A model generated the notes under the pieces. The model saw only the letters and a list, made by a program, of their open reading frames with translations, ran no database searches and was not told where the DNA came from. From Parapristionchus giblindavisi (taxonomy: Eukaryota > Nematoda > Chromadorea > Rhabditida > Diplogasteridae): a DNA stretch of 64,000 bases. The stretch covers positions 310,001-374,000 of the forward strand of contig CALSFV010000019.1 of NCBI GenBank assembly GCA_943737045.1, given 5' to 3'. This document shows positions 50,927-64,000 of this stretch, piece after piece. Positions within the stretch are counted from its first letter, which is position 1. Each line of letters opens with the position of its first letter. Position numbers and translations under genes: made by a program.

Positions 50927-51818
50927 TTTCTGCTGAACTCTCGCTAGAAAGTTGCGAACTTTCTTCTGAACTTTCGATCGAAAGTGACAGATTGGACGGA
51001 CCCCTGATATGATCAAGATAACTTGAGAAATATGAAAATGAAAAATGAAACCTATCGTGTCATATACCAAATGAAAGAGCGAAAAATTCTGAATAAGATA
51101 AAATATTTCAAAGTGGTCAGTACGGCCAATATGTAAATTTATCTTTCAGTACTCTCTGTTTTTGGTACAAAACAGTATGTTACAAGTCAAATTGTCAATG
51201 ATACTCAGCGAGTGATATACTATGTGAAAGAGGAAAAAATTCTGAATCAGACGCACTCCAGGTCATGCCGATCTGTAACATTTAACTGCTGTTATAATGA
51301 TCGAAGTACAAAAGTAGCTTTTACTCTGATATGATCAAGATAACTTGAGAAATATGAAAATGAAAAATGAAACCTATCGTGTCATATACCAAATGAAAGA
51401 GCGAAAAATTCTGAATAAGATAAAATATTTCAAAGTGGTCAGTACGGCCAATATGTAAATTTATCTTTCAGTACTCTCTGTTTTTGGTACAAAACAGTAT
51501 GTTACAAGTCAAATTGTCAATGATACTCAGCGAGTGATATACTATGTGAAAGAGGAAAAAATTCTGAATGAGACGCACTCCAGGTCATGTCGATCTGTAA
51601 TATTTAACTGCTGCTATAATGATCGAAGTACAAAAGTAGCTTTTACTCTGATATGATCAAGATAACTTGAGAAATATGAAAATGAAAAATGAAACCTATC
51701 GTGTCATATACCAAATGAAAGAGCGAAAAATTCTGAATAAGATAAACTATTTCAAAGTGGTCAGTACGGCCAATATGTAAATTTATCTTTCAGTACTCTC
51801 TGTTTTTGGTACAAAACA

Positions 51819-54384
51819 GCACGTTACAAGTCAAATTGTCAATGATACTCAGCGAGTGATATACTATGTGAAAGAGGAAAAAATTCTGAATGAGACGCAC
51901 TTCAGTTCATGTCGATCTGTAATATTTAACTGCTGCTATAATGATCGAAGTACAAAAGTAGCCTTTACTCTGATATGGTCAAGATAACTTGAGAAATATG
52001 AAAATGAAAATGATACTTGTCGAGTAATATACCAAATGAAAGAGCGAAAAATTCTGAATAAGATAAAATATTTCAAAGTGGTCAGTACGGCCAATATGTA
52101 AATTTATCTTTCAGTACTCTCTGTTTTTGGTACAAAACAGTATGTTACAAGTCAAATTGTCAATGATACTCAGCGAGTGATATACTATGTGAAAGAGGAA
52201 AAAATTCTGAATGAGACGCACTTCAGTTCATGTCGATCTGTAATATTTAACTGCTGCTATAATGATCGAAGTACAAAAGTAGCCTTTACTCTGATATGAT
52301 CAAGATAACTTGAGAAATATGAAAATGAAAATGAATCCTATCGTGTCATATACCAAATGAAAGAGCGAAAAATTCTGAATAAGATAAACTATTTCAAAGT
52401 GGTCAGTACGGCCAATATGTAAATTTATCTTTCAGTACTCTCTGTTTTTGGTACAAAACAGTATGTTACAAGTCAAATTGTCAATGATACTCAGCGAGTG
52501 ATATACTATGTGAAAGAGGAAAAAATTCTGAATGAGACGCACTTCAGTTCATGTCGATCTGTAATATTTAACTGCTGCTATAATGATCGAAGTACAAAAG
52601 TAGCCTTTACTCTGATATGATCAAGATAACTTGAGAAATATGAAAATGAAAATGAATCCTATCGTGTCATATACCAAATGAAAGAGCGAAAAATTCTGAA
52701 TAAGATAAACTATTTCAAAGTGGTCAGTACGGCCAATATGTAAATTTATCTTTCAGTACTCTTTGTTTTTGGTACAAAACAGTACGTTACAAGTCAAATT
52801 GTCAATGATACTCAGCGAGTGATATACTATGTGAAAGAGGAAATATTCTGAATGAGACGCACTTCAGTTCATGTCGATCTGTAATATTTAACTGCTGCTA
52901 TAATGATCGAAGTACAAAAGTAGCCTTTACTCTGATATGATCAAGATAACTTGAGAAATATGAAAATGAAAATGAATCCTATCGTGTCATATACCAAATG
53001 AAAGAGCGAAAAATTCTGAATAAGATAAACTATTTCAAAGTGGTCAGTACGGCCAATATGTAAATTTATCTTTCAGTACTCTCTGTTTTTGGTACAAAAC
53101 AGCACGTTACAAGTCAAATTGTCAATGATACTCAGCGAGTGATATACTATGTGAAAGAGGAAAAAATTCTGAATGAGACGCACTTCAGTTCATGTCGATC
53201 TGTAATATTTAACTGCTGCTATAATGATCGAAGTACAAAAGTAGCCTTTACTCTGATATGGTCAAGATAACTTGAGAAATATGAAAATGAAAATGATACT
53301 TGTCGAGTAATATACCAAATGAAAGAGCGAAAAATTCTGAATAAGATAAAATATTTCAAAGTGGTCAGTACGGCCAATATGTAAATTTATCTTTCAGTAC
53401 TCTCTGTTTTTGGTACAAAACAGTATGTTACAAGTCAAATTGTCAATGATACTCAGCGAGTGATATACTATGTGAAAGAGGAAAAAATTCTGAATGAGAC
53501 GCACTTCAGTTCATGTCGATCTGTAATATTTAACTGCTGCTATAATGATCGAAGTACAAAAGTAGCCTTTACTCTGATATGATCAAGATAACTTGAGAAA
53601 TATGAAAATGAAAATGAATCCTATCGTGTCATATACCAAATGAAAGAGCGAAAAATTCTGAATAAGATAAACTATTTCAAAGTGGTCAGTACGGCCAATA
53701 TGTAAATTTATCTTTCAGTACTCTCTGTTTTTGGTACAAAACAGTATGTTACAAGTCAAATTGTCAATGATACTCAGCGAGTGATATACTATGTGAAAGA
53801 GGAAAAAATTCTGAATGAGACGCACTTCAGTTCATGTCGATCTGTAATATTTAACTGCTGCTATAATGATCGAAGTACAAAAGTAGCCTTTACTCTGATA
53901 TGATCAAGATAACTTGAGAAATATGAAAATGAAAATGAATCCTATCGTGTCATATACCAAATGAAAGAGCGAAAAATTCTGAATAAGATAAACTATTTCA
54001 AAGTGGTCAGTACGGCCAATATGTAAATTTATCTTTCAGTACTCTTTGTTTTTGGTACAAAACAGTACGTTACAAGTCAAATTGTCAATGATACTCAGCG
54101 AGTGATATACTATGTGAAAGAGGAAATATTCTGAATGAGACGCACTTCAGTTCATGTCGATCTGTAATATTTAACTGCTGCTATAATGATCGAAGTACAA
54201 AAGTAGCCTTTACTCTGATATGATCAAGATAACTTGAGAAATATGAAAATGAAAATGAATCCTATCGTGTCATATACCAAATGAAAGAGCGAAAAATTCT
54301 GAATAAGATAAACTATTTCAAAGTGGTCAGTACGGCCAATATGTAATTTTATCTTTCAGTACTCTCTGTTTTTGGTACAAAACA
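51819..54384 (+). repeat. Tetrameric higher-order repeat, 1283 bp, two copies
   Basis: The GCACGTTACAAG monomer that also carries TATGGTCAAG and GATACTTGTCGAG starts at 51819 and 53102, 1283 bp apart (4 x 321 minus 1, because one monomer carries the one-base deletion GGAAATATTCTG). The TACTCTTTGTTTTTGG variant in the fourth monomer repeats at the same 1283-bp distance (about 52761 and 54044). Confidence 0.88.
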
Positions 54385-57300
54385 GTATGTTACAAGTCAA
54401 ATTGTCAATGATACTCAGCGAGTGATATACTATGTGAAAGAGGAAAAAATTCTGAATGAGACGCACTTCAGTTCATGTCGATCTGTAATATTTAACTGCT
54501 GCTATAATGATCGAAGTACAAAAGTAGCCTTTACTCTGATATGATCAAGATAACTTGAGAAATATGAAAATGAAAATGAATCCTATCGTGTCATATACCA
54601 AATGAAAGAGCGAAAAATTCTGAATAAGATAAAATATTTCAAAGTGGTCAGTACGGCCAATATGTAAATTTATCTTTCAGTACTCTCTGTTTTTGGTACA
54701 AAACAGTATGTTACAAGTCAAATTGTCAATGATACTCAGCGAGTGATATACTATGTGAAAGAGGAAAAAATTCTGAATGAGACGCACTTCAGTTCATGTC
54801 GATCTGTAATATTTAACTGCTGCTATAATGATCGAAGTACAAAAGTAGCCTTTACTCTGATATGATCAAGATAACTTGAGAAATATGAAAATGAAAATGA
54901 ATCCTATCGTGTCATATACCAAATGAAAGAGCGAAAAATTCTGAATAAGATAAACTATTTCAAAGTGGTCAGTACGGCCAATATGTAAATTTATCTTTCA
55001 GTACTCTTTGTTTTTGGTACAAAACAGTACGTTACAAGTCAAATTGTCAATGATACTCAGCGAGTGATATACTATGTGAAAGAGGAAATATTCTGAATGA
55101 GACGCACTTCAGTTCATGTCGATCTGTAATATTTAACTGCTGCTATAATGATCGAAGTACAAAAGTAGCCTTTACTCTGATATGATCAAGATAACTTGAG
55201 AAATATGAAAATGAAAATGAATCCTATCGTGTCATATACCAAATGAAAGAGCGAAAAATTCTGAATAAGATAAACTATTTCAAAGTGGTCAGTACGGCCA
55301 ATATGTAAATTTATCTTTCAGTACTCTCTGTTTTTGGTACAAAACAGCACGTTACAAGTCAAATTGTCAATGATACTCAGCGAGTGATATACTATGTGAA
55401 AGAGGAAAAAATTCTGAATGAGACGCACTTCAGTTCATGTCGATCTGTAATATTTAACTGCTGCTATAATGATCGAAGTACAAAAGTAGCCTTTACTCTG
55501 ATATGATCAAGATAACTTGAGAAATATGAAAATGAAAATGAATCCTATCGTGTCATATACCAAATGAAAGAGCGAAAAATTCTGAATAAGATAAACTATT
55601 TCAAAGTGGTCAGTACGGCCAATATGTAAATTTATCTTTCAGTACTCTCTGTTTTTGGTACAAAACAGCACGTTACAAGTCAAATTGTCAATGATACTCA
55701 GCGAGTGATATACTATGTGAAAGAGGAAAAAATTCTGAATGAGACGCACTTCAGTTCATGTCGATCTGTAATATTTAACTGCTGCTATAATGATCGAAGT
55801 ACAAAAGTAGCCTTTACTCTGATATGGTCAAGATAACTTGAGAAATATGAAAATGAAAATGATACTTGTCGAGTAATATACCAAATGAAAGAGCGAAAAA
55901 TTCTGAATAAGATAAAATATTTCAAAGTGGTCAGTACGGCCAATATGTAAATTTATCTTTCAGTACTCTCTGTTTTTGGTACAAATCAGTATGTTACAAG
56001 TCAAATTGTCAATGATACTCAGCGAGTGATATACTATGTGAAAGAGGAAAAAATTCTGAATGAGACGCACTTCAGTTCATGTCGATCTGTAATATTTAAC
56101 TGCTGCTATAATGATCGAAGTACAAAAGTAGCCTTTACTCTGATATGATCAAGATAACTTGAGAAATATGAAAATGAAAATGAATCCTATCGTGTCATAT
56201 ACCAAATGAAAGAGCGAAAAATTCTGAATAAGATAAACTATTTCAAAGTGGTCAGTACGGCCAATATGTAAATTTATCTTTCAGTACTCTCTGTTTTTGG
56301 TACAAAACAGCACGTTACAAGTCAAATTGTCAATGATACTCAGCGAGTGATATACTATGTGAAAGAGGAAAAAATTCTGAATGAGACGCACTTCAGTTCA
56401 TGTCGATCTGTAATATTTAACTGCTGCTATAATGATCGAAGTACAAAAGTAGCCTTTACTCTGATATGATCAAGATAACTTGAGAAATATGAAAATGAAA
56501 ATGAATCCTATCGTGTCATATACCAAATGAAAGAGCGAAAAATTCTGAATAAGATAAACTATTTCAAAGTGGTCAGTACGGCCAATATGTAAATTTATCT
56601 TTCAGTACTCTCTGTTTTTGGTACAAAACAGCACGTTACAAGTCAAATTGTCAATGATACTCAGCGAGTGATATACTATGTGAAAGAGGAAATATTCTGA
56701 ATGAGACGCACTTCAGTTCATGTCGATCTGTAATATTTAACTGCTGCTATAATGATCGAAGTACAAAAGTAGCCTTTACTCTGATATGATCAAGATAACT
56801 TGAGAAATATGAAAATGAAAATGAATCCTATCGTGTCATATACCAAATGAAAGAGCGAAAAATTCTGAATAAGATAAACTATTTCAAAGTGGTCAGTACG
56901 GCCAATATGTAATTTTATCTTTCAGTACTCTCTGTTTTTGGTACAAAACAGTATGTTACAAGTCAAATTGTCAATGATACTCAGCGAGTGATATACTATG
57001 TGAAAGAGGAAAAAATTCTGAATGAGACGCACTTCAGTTCATGTCGATCTGTAATATTTAACTGCTGCTATAATGATCGAAGTACAAAAGTAGCCTTTAC
57101 TCTGATATGATCAAGATAACTTGAGAAATATGAAAATGAAAATGAATCCTATCGTGTCATATACCAAATGAAAGAGCGAAAAATTCTGAATAAGATAAAA
57201 TATTTCAAAGTGGTCAGTACGGCCAATATGTAAATTTATCTTTCAGTACTCTCTGTTTTTGGTACAAAACAGTATGTTACAAGTCAAATTGTCAATGATA

Positions 57301-60300
57301 CTCAGCGAGTGATATACTATGTGAAAGAGGAAAAAATTCTGAATGAGACGCACTTCAGTTCATGTCGATCTGTAATATTTAACTGCTGCTATAATGATCG
57401 AAGTACAAAAGTAGCCTTTACTCTGATATGATCAAGATAACTTGAGAAATATGAAAATGAAAATGAATCCTATCGTGTCATATACCAAATGAAAGAGAGA
57501 AAAATTCTGAATAAGATAAACTATTTCAAAGTGGTCAGTACGGCCAATATGTAATTTTATCTTTCAGTACTCTCTGTTTTTGGTACAAAACAGTATGTTA
57601 CAAGTCAAATTGTCAATGATACTCAGCGAGTGATATACTATGTGAAAGAGGAAAAAATTCTGAATGAGACGCACTTCAGTTCATGTCGATCTGTAATATT
57701 TAACTGCTGCTATAATGATCGAAGTACAAAAGTAGCCTTTACTCTGATATGATCAAGATAACTTGAGAAATATGAAAATGAAAATGAATCCTATCGTGTC
57801 ATATACCAAATGAAAGAGCGAAAAATTCTGAATAAGATAAAATATTTCAAAGTGGTCAGTACGGCCAATATGTAAATTTATCTTTCAGTACTCTCTGTTT
57901 TTGGTACAAAACAGTATGTTACAAGTCAAATTGTCAATGATACTCAGCGAGTGATATACTATGTGAAAGAGGAAAAAATTCTGAATGAGACGCACTTCAG
58001 TTCATGTCGATCTGTAATATTTAACTGCTGCTATAATGATCGAAGTACAAAAGTAGCCTTTACTCTGATATGATCAAGATAACTTGAGAAATATGAAAAT
58101 GAAAATGAATCCTATCGTGTCATATACCAAATGAAAGAGAGAAAAATTCTGAATAAGATAAACTATTTCAAAGTGGTCAGTACGGCCAATATGTAAATTT
58201 ATCTTTCAGTACTCTCTGTTTTTGGTACAAAACAGTATGTTACAAGTCAAATTGTCAATGATACTCAGCGAGTGATATACTATGTGAAAGAGGAAAAAAT
58301 TCTGAATGAGACGCACTCCAGGTCAAGTCGATCTGTAATATTTAACTGCTGCTATAATGATCGAAGTACAAAAGTAGCCTTTACTCTGATATGATCAAGA
58401 TAACTTGAGAAATATGAAAATGAAAAATGAAACGTATCGTGTCATAAACCAAATGAAAGAGCGAAAAATTCTGAATAAGATAAACTATTTCAAAGTGGTC
58501 AGTACGGCCAATATGTAAATTTATCTTTCAGTACTCTCTGTTTTTGGTAAAAAAACAGTATGTTACAAGTCAAATTGTCAATGATACTCAGCGAGTGATA
58601 TACTATGTGAAAGAGGAAAAAATTCTGAATGAGACACACTTCAGGTCATGTCGATCTGTAATATTTTACTGCTGCTATAATGATCGAAGTACAAAAGTAG
58701 CTTTTACTCTGATATGATCAAGATAACTTGAGAAATATGAAAATGAAAATGAATCCTATCGTGTCATATACCAAATGAAAGAGCGAAAAATTCTGAATAA
58801 GATAAACTATTTGAAAGTGGTCAGTACGGCCAATATGTAAATTTATCTTTCAGTACTCTCTGTTTTTGGTACAAAACAGTATGTTACAAGTCAAATTGTC
58901 AATGATACTCAGCGAGTGATATACTATGTGAAAGATGAAAAAATTCTGAATGAGACGCACTCCAGGTCATGTCGATCTGTAATATTTAACTGCTGCTATA
59001 ATGATCGAAGTACAAAAGTAGCTTTTACTCTGATATGATCAAGATAACTTGAGAAATATGGAAATGAAAAATGAAACCTATCGTGTCATATACCAAATGA
59101 AAGAGCGATAATTCTGAATAAGATAAAATATTTCAAAGTGGTCAGTACGGCCAATATGTAAATTTATCTTTCAGTACTCTCTGTTTTTGGTACAAAACAG
59201 TATGTTACAAGTCAAATTGTCAATGATACTCAGCGAGTGATATACTATGTGAAAGAGGAAAAAATTCTGAATGAGACGCAATTCAGTTCATGTCGATCTG
59301 TAATATTTAACTGCTGCTATAATGATCGAAGTACAAAAGTAGCCTTTACTCTGATATGATCAAGATAACTTGAGAAATATGAAAATGAAAATGAATCCTA
59401 TCGTGTCATATACCAAATGAAAGAGCGAAAAATTCTGAATAAGATAAACTATTTCAAAGTGGTCAGTACGGCCAATATGTAAATTTATCTTTCAGTACTC
59501 TCTGTTTTTGGTACAAAACAGTATGTTACAAGTCAAATTGTCAATGATACTCAGCGAGTGATATACTATGTGAAAGAGGAAAAAATTCTGAATGAGACAC
59601 ACTTCAGGTCATGTCGATCTGTAATATTTTACTGCTGCTATAATGATCGAAGTACAAAAGTAGCTTTTACTCTGATATGATCAAGATAACTTGAGAAATA
59701 TGAAAATGAAAAATGAAACGTATCGTGTCATAAACCAAATGAAAGAGCGAAAAATTCTGAATAAGATAAACTATTTCAAAGTGGTCAGTACGGCCAATAT
59801 GTAAATTTATCTTTCAGTACTCTCTGTTTTCGGTACAAAACAGTATGTTACAAGTCAAATTGTCAATGATACTCAGCGAGTGATATACTATGTGAAAGAG
59901 GAAAAAATTCTGAATGAGACGCACTCCAGGTCAAGTCGATCTGTAATATTTAACTGCTGCTATAATGATCGAAGTACAAAAGTAGCTTTTACTCTGATAT
60001 GATCAAGATAACTTGAGAAATATGAAAATGAAAAATGAAACCTATCGTGTCATATACCAAATGAAAGAGCGAAAAATTCTGAATAAGATAAAATATTTCA
60101 AAGTGGTCAGTACGGCCAATATGTAAATTTATCTTTCAGTACTCTCTGTTTTTGGTACAAAACAGTATGTTACAAGTCAAATTGTCAATGATACTCAGCG
60201 AGTGATATACTATGTGAAAGAGGAAAAAATTCTGAATGAGACGCAATTCCGTTCATGTCGATCTGTAATATTTAACTGCTGCTATAATGATCGAAGTACA

Positions 60301-61448
60301 AAAGTAGCCTTTACTCTGATATGATCAAGATAACTTGAGAAATATGAAAATGAAAATGAATCCTATCGTGTCATATACCAAATGAAAGAGCGAAAAATTC
60401 TGAATAAGATAAACTATTTCAAAGTGGTCAGTACGGCCAATATGTAAATTTATCTTTCAGTACTCTCTGTTTTTGGTACAAAACAGTATGTTACAAGTCA
60501 AATTGTCAATGATACTCAGCGAGTGATATACTATGTGAAAGATGAAAAAATTCTGAATGAGACGCACTCCAGGTCATGTCGATCTGTAATATTTAACTGC
60601 TGCTATAATGATCGAAGTACAAAAGTAGCTTTTACTCTGATATGATCAAGATAACTTGAGAAATATGGAAATGAAAAATGAAACCTATCGTGTCATATAC
60701 CAAATGAAAGAGCGATAATTCTGAATAAGATAAAATATTTCAAAGTGGTCAGTACGGCCAATATGTAAATTTATCTTTCAGTACTCTCTGTTTTTGGTAC
60801 AAAGCAGTATGTTACAAGTCAAATTGTCAATGATACTCAGCGAGTGATATACTATGTGAAAGAGGAAAAAATTCTGAATGAGACGCAATTCAGTTCATGT
60901 CGATCTGTAATATTTAACTGCTGCTATAATGATCGAAGTACAAAAGTAGCCTTTACTCTGATATGATCAAGATAACTTGAGAAATATGAAAATGAAAATG
61001 AATCCTATCGTGTCATATACCAAATGAAAGAGCGAAAAATTCTGAATAAGATAAACTATTTCAAAGTGGTCAGTACGGCCAATATGTAAATTTATCTTTC
61101 AGTACTCTCTGTTTTTGGTACAAAACAGTATGTTACAAGTCAAATTGTCAATGATACTCAGCGAGTGATATACTATGTGAAAGATGAAAAAATTCTGAAT
61201 GAGACGCACTCCAGGTCATGTCGATCTGTAATATTTAACTGCTGCTATAATGATCGAAGTACAAAAGTAGCCTTTACTCTGATATGATCAAGATAACTTG
61301 AGAAATATGAAAATGAAAATGAATCCTATCGTGTCATATACCAAATGAAAGAGCGAAAAATTCTGAATAAGATAAACTATTTCAAAGTGGTCAGTACGGC
61401 CAATATGTAAATTTATCTTTCAGTACTCTCTGTTTTTGGTACAAAACA

Positions 61449-62732
61449 GCACGTTACAAGTCAAATTGTCAATGATACTCAGCGAGTGATATACTATGTG
61501 AAAGAGGAAAAAATTCTGAATGAGACGCACTTCAGTTCATGTCGATCTGTAATATTTAACTGCTGCTATAATGATCGAAGTACAAAAGTAGCCTTTACTC
61601 TGATATGGTCAAGATAACTTGAGAAATATGAAAATGAAAATGATACTTGTCGAGTAATATACCAAATGAAAGAGCGAAAAATTCTGAATAAGATAAAATA
61701 TTTCAAAGTGGTCAGTACGGCCAATATGTAAATTTATCTTTCAGTACTCTCTGTTTTTGGTACAAATCAGTATGTTACAAGTCAAATTGTCAATGATACT
61801 CAGCGAGTGATATACTATGTGAAAGAGGAAAAAATTCTGAATGAGACGCACTTCAGTTCATGTCGATCTGTAATATTTAACTGCTGCTATAATGATCGAA
61901 GTACAAAAGTAGCCTTTACTCTGATATGATCAAGATAACTTGAGAAATATGAAAATGAAAATGAATCCTATCGTGTCATATACCAAATGAAAGAGCGAAA
62001 AATTCTGAATAAGATAAACTATTTCAAAGTGGTCAGTACGGCCAATATGTAAATTTATCTTTCAGTACTCTCTGTTTTTGGTACAAAACAGCACGTTACA
62101 AGTCAAATTGTCAATGATACTCAGCGAGTGATATACTATGTGAAAGAGGAAAAAATTCTGAATGAGACGCACTTCAGTTCATGTCGATCTGTAATATTTA
62201 ACTGCTGCTATAATGATCGAAGTACAAAAGTAGCCTTTACTCTGATATGGTCAAGATAACTTGAGAAATATGAAAATGAAAATGATACTTGTCGAGTAAT
62301 ATACCAAATGAAAGAGCGAAAAATTCTGAATAAGATAAAATATTTCAAAGTGGTCAGTACGGCCAATATGTAAATTTATCTTTCAGTACTCTCTGTTTTT
62401 GGTACAAATCAGTATGTTACAAGTCAAATTGTCAATGATACTCAGCGAGTGATATACTATGTGAAAGAGGAAAAAATTCTGAATGAGACGCACTTCAGTT
62501 CATGTCGATCTGTAATATTTAACTGCTGCTATAATGATCGAAGTACAAAAGTAGCCTTTACTCTGATATGATCAAGATAACTTGAGAAATATGAAAATGA
62601 AAATGAATCCTATCGTGTCATATACCAAATGAAAGAGCGAAAAATTCTGAATAAGATAAACTATTTCAAAGTGGTCAGTACGGCCAATATGTAAATTTAT
62701 CTTTCAGTACTCTCTGTTTTTGGTACAAAACA
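61449..62732 (+). repeat. Dimeric higher-order repeat, 642 bp, two copies
   Basis: GCACGTTACAAG starts at 61449, 62091 and 62733, exactly 642 bp apart. Within each unit the first monomer carries TATGGTCAAG plus GATACTTGTCGAG and the second carries ACAAATCAGTATG. The sequence after 62733 keeps the GCACG marker but not the other variants, so the dimer block ends there. Confidence 0.9.
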
Positions 62733-64000
62733 GCACGTTACAAGTCAAATTGTCAATGATACTCAGCGAGTGATATACTATGTGAAAGAGGAAAAAATTC
62801 TGAATGAGACGCACTTCAGTTCATGTCGATCTGTAATATTTAACTGCTGCTATAATGATCGAAGTACAAAAGTAGCCTTTACTCTGATATGATCAAGATA
62901 ACTTGAGAAATATGAAAATGAAAATGAATCCTATCGTGTCATATACCAAATGAAAGAGCGAAAAATTCTGAATAAGATAAACTATTTCAAAGTGGTCAGT
63001 ACGGCCAATATGTAAATTTATCTTTCAGTACTCTCTGTTTTTGGTACAAAACAGCACGTTACAAGTCAAATTGTCAATGATACTCAGCGAGTGATATACT
63101 ATGTGAAAGAGGAAAAAATTCTGAATGAGACGCACTTCAGTTCATGTCGATCTGTAATATTTAACTGCTGCTATAATGATCGAAGTACAAAAGTAGCCTT
63201 TACTCTGATATGATCAAGATAACTTGAGAAATATGAAAATGAAAATGAATCCTATCGTGTCATATACCAAATGAAAGAGCGAAAAATTCTGAATAAGATA
63301 AAATATTTCAAAGTGGTCAGTACGGCCAATATGTAAATTTATCTTTCAGTACTCTCTGTTTTTGGTACAAAACAGTATGTTACAAGTCAAATTGTCAATG
63401 ATACTCAGCGAGTGATATACTATGTGAAAGAGGAAAAAATTCTGAATGAGACGCACTTCAGTTCATGTCGATCTGTAATATTTAACTGCTGCTATAATGA
63501 TCGAAGTACAAAAGTAGCCTTTACTCTGATATGATCAAGATAACTTGAGAAATATGAAAATGAAAATGAATCCTATCGTGTCATATACCAAATGAAAGAG
63601 AGAAAAATTCTGAATAAGATAAACTATTTCAAAGTGGTCAGTACGGCCAATATGTAAATTTATCTTTCAGTACTCTCTGTTTTTGGTACAAAACAGTATG
63701 TTACAAGTCAAATTGTCAATGATACTCAGCGAGTGATATACTATGTGAAAGAGGAAAAAATTCTGAATGAGACGCACTCCAGGTCAAGTCGATCTGTAAT
63801 ATTTAACTGCTGCTATAATGATCGAAGTACAAAAGTAGCCTTTACTCTGATATGATCAAGATAACTTGAGAAATATGAAAATGAAAAATGAAACGTATCG
63901 TGTCATAAACCAAATGAAAGAGCGAAAAATTCTGAATAAGATAAACTATTTCAAAGTGGTCAGTACGGCCAATATGTAAATTTATCTTTCAGTACTCTCT

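Larger units (their letters stand above)
50262..51003. mobile_element. 742-bp non-autonomous inverted-repeat element of unknown family
   Basis: It interrupts a monomer at TTTTACTCTG/ATATGATC. The ends form an imperfect 19-bp inverted repeat, TGGTGTGTTCAATCTGTCA against GGGTCCGTCCAATCTGTCA (15 of 19 match), with CTG on both sides (50259-50261 and 51004-51006) as a likely 3-bp target duplication. The interior is built from copies of AAAGTTGCGAA, AAAGATGCGAA and their complements. No transposase is seen. The minus-strand open frames of 109 and 65 codons run through internal repeats and look non-coding. Confidence 0.8.
51004..64000 (+). repeat. 321-bp satellite array, block 6
   Basis: About 40 monomers, running off the right edge of the window. 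It is the most heterogeneous block. Diagnostic variants include a one-base deletion form (GAGGAAATATTCTG at about 52841, 54124, 55085 and 56689), the GATACTTGTCGAGTAATAT form, ACAAATCAGTATG (55982, 61763 and 62405), AAAGATGAAAAAATTC (58931, 60538 and 61180) and GAAACGTATCGTGTCATAAACC (about 58431, 59716 and 63891). Some higher-order blocks are annotated separately. No gene is seen. Confidence 0.98.

Overview
The window is eukaryotic and almost certainly comes from a nematode or a similar small-intron invertebrate. About 51 kb (80%) is one head-to-tail satellite array with a 321-bp AT-rich monomer, roughly 159 copies, all in the same orientation from base 1 to base 64000. No cellular housekeeping gene is present. 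The lineage call is an inference. It rests on predicted introns of 55-95 bp ending in TTTCAG-type acceptors, and on a CR1/Jockey-like LINE whose ORF1 looks to me like nematode LINE ORF1 proteins. Species and chromosomal position cannot be read from the sequence.

Layout: satellite 1-4760; a 4.7-kb non-LTR retrotransposon on the minus strand (4761-9466), itself interrupted by a 392-bp foldback MITE (6999-7390); satellite 9467-22692; a 5.15-kb DNA transposon with near-identical 175-bp inverted repeats and no recognisable transposase (22693-27845), which carries a candidate small spliced gene; satellite 27846-40165; a 467-bp palindromic MITE with pol III A/B-box-like sequence (40166-40632); satellite 40633-42588; a 1422-bp hAT element with the C-terminal dimerisation domain of its transposase and a perfect 8-bp target duplication (42589-44010); a short satellite piece; a second copy of the 467-bp MITE (44146-44612); satellite 44613-50261; a 742-bp non-autonomous inverted-repeat element (50262-51003); satellite 51004-64000.

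The array is organised as a patchwork of local higher-order repeats of 2, 3, 4 and 5 monomers (642, 963/964, 1283/1286 and 1605 bp). These show as diagnostic variants recurring at exact multiples of the monomer. The monomer also contains a diverged internal duplication (about 73% over 49 bp), and a variant monomer looks like an intermediate or converted form between the two halves. The two 467-bp MITE copies share identical flanking scars, so they arose by segmental duplication of the array, and the hAT insertion came later.

The genes do not form a pathway. All recognisable coding sequence belongs to selfish elements: the LINE ORF1 and ORF2, both broken, and the hAT transposase C-terminus. 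The one exception worth testing is the four-exon ORF inside the 5.15-kb element. Most other open frames in the array are satellite read-through and are not annotated as genes.
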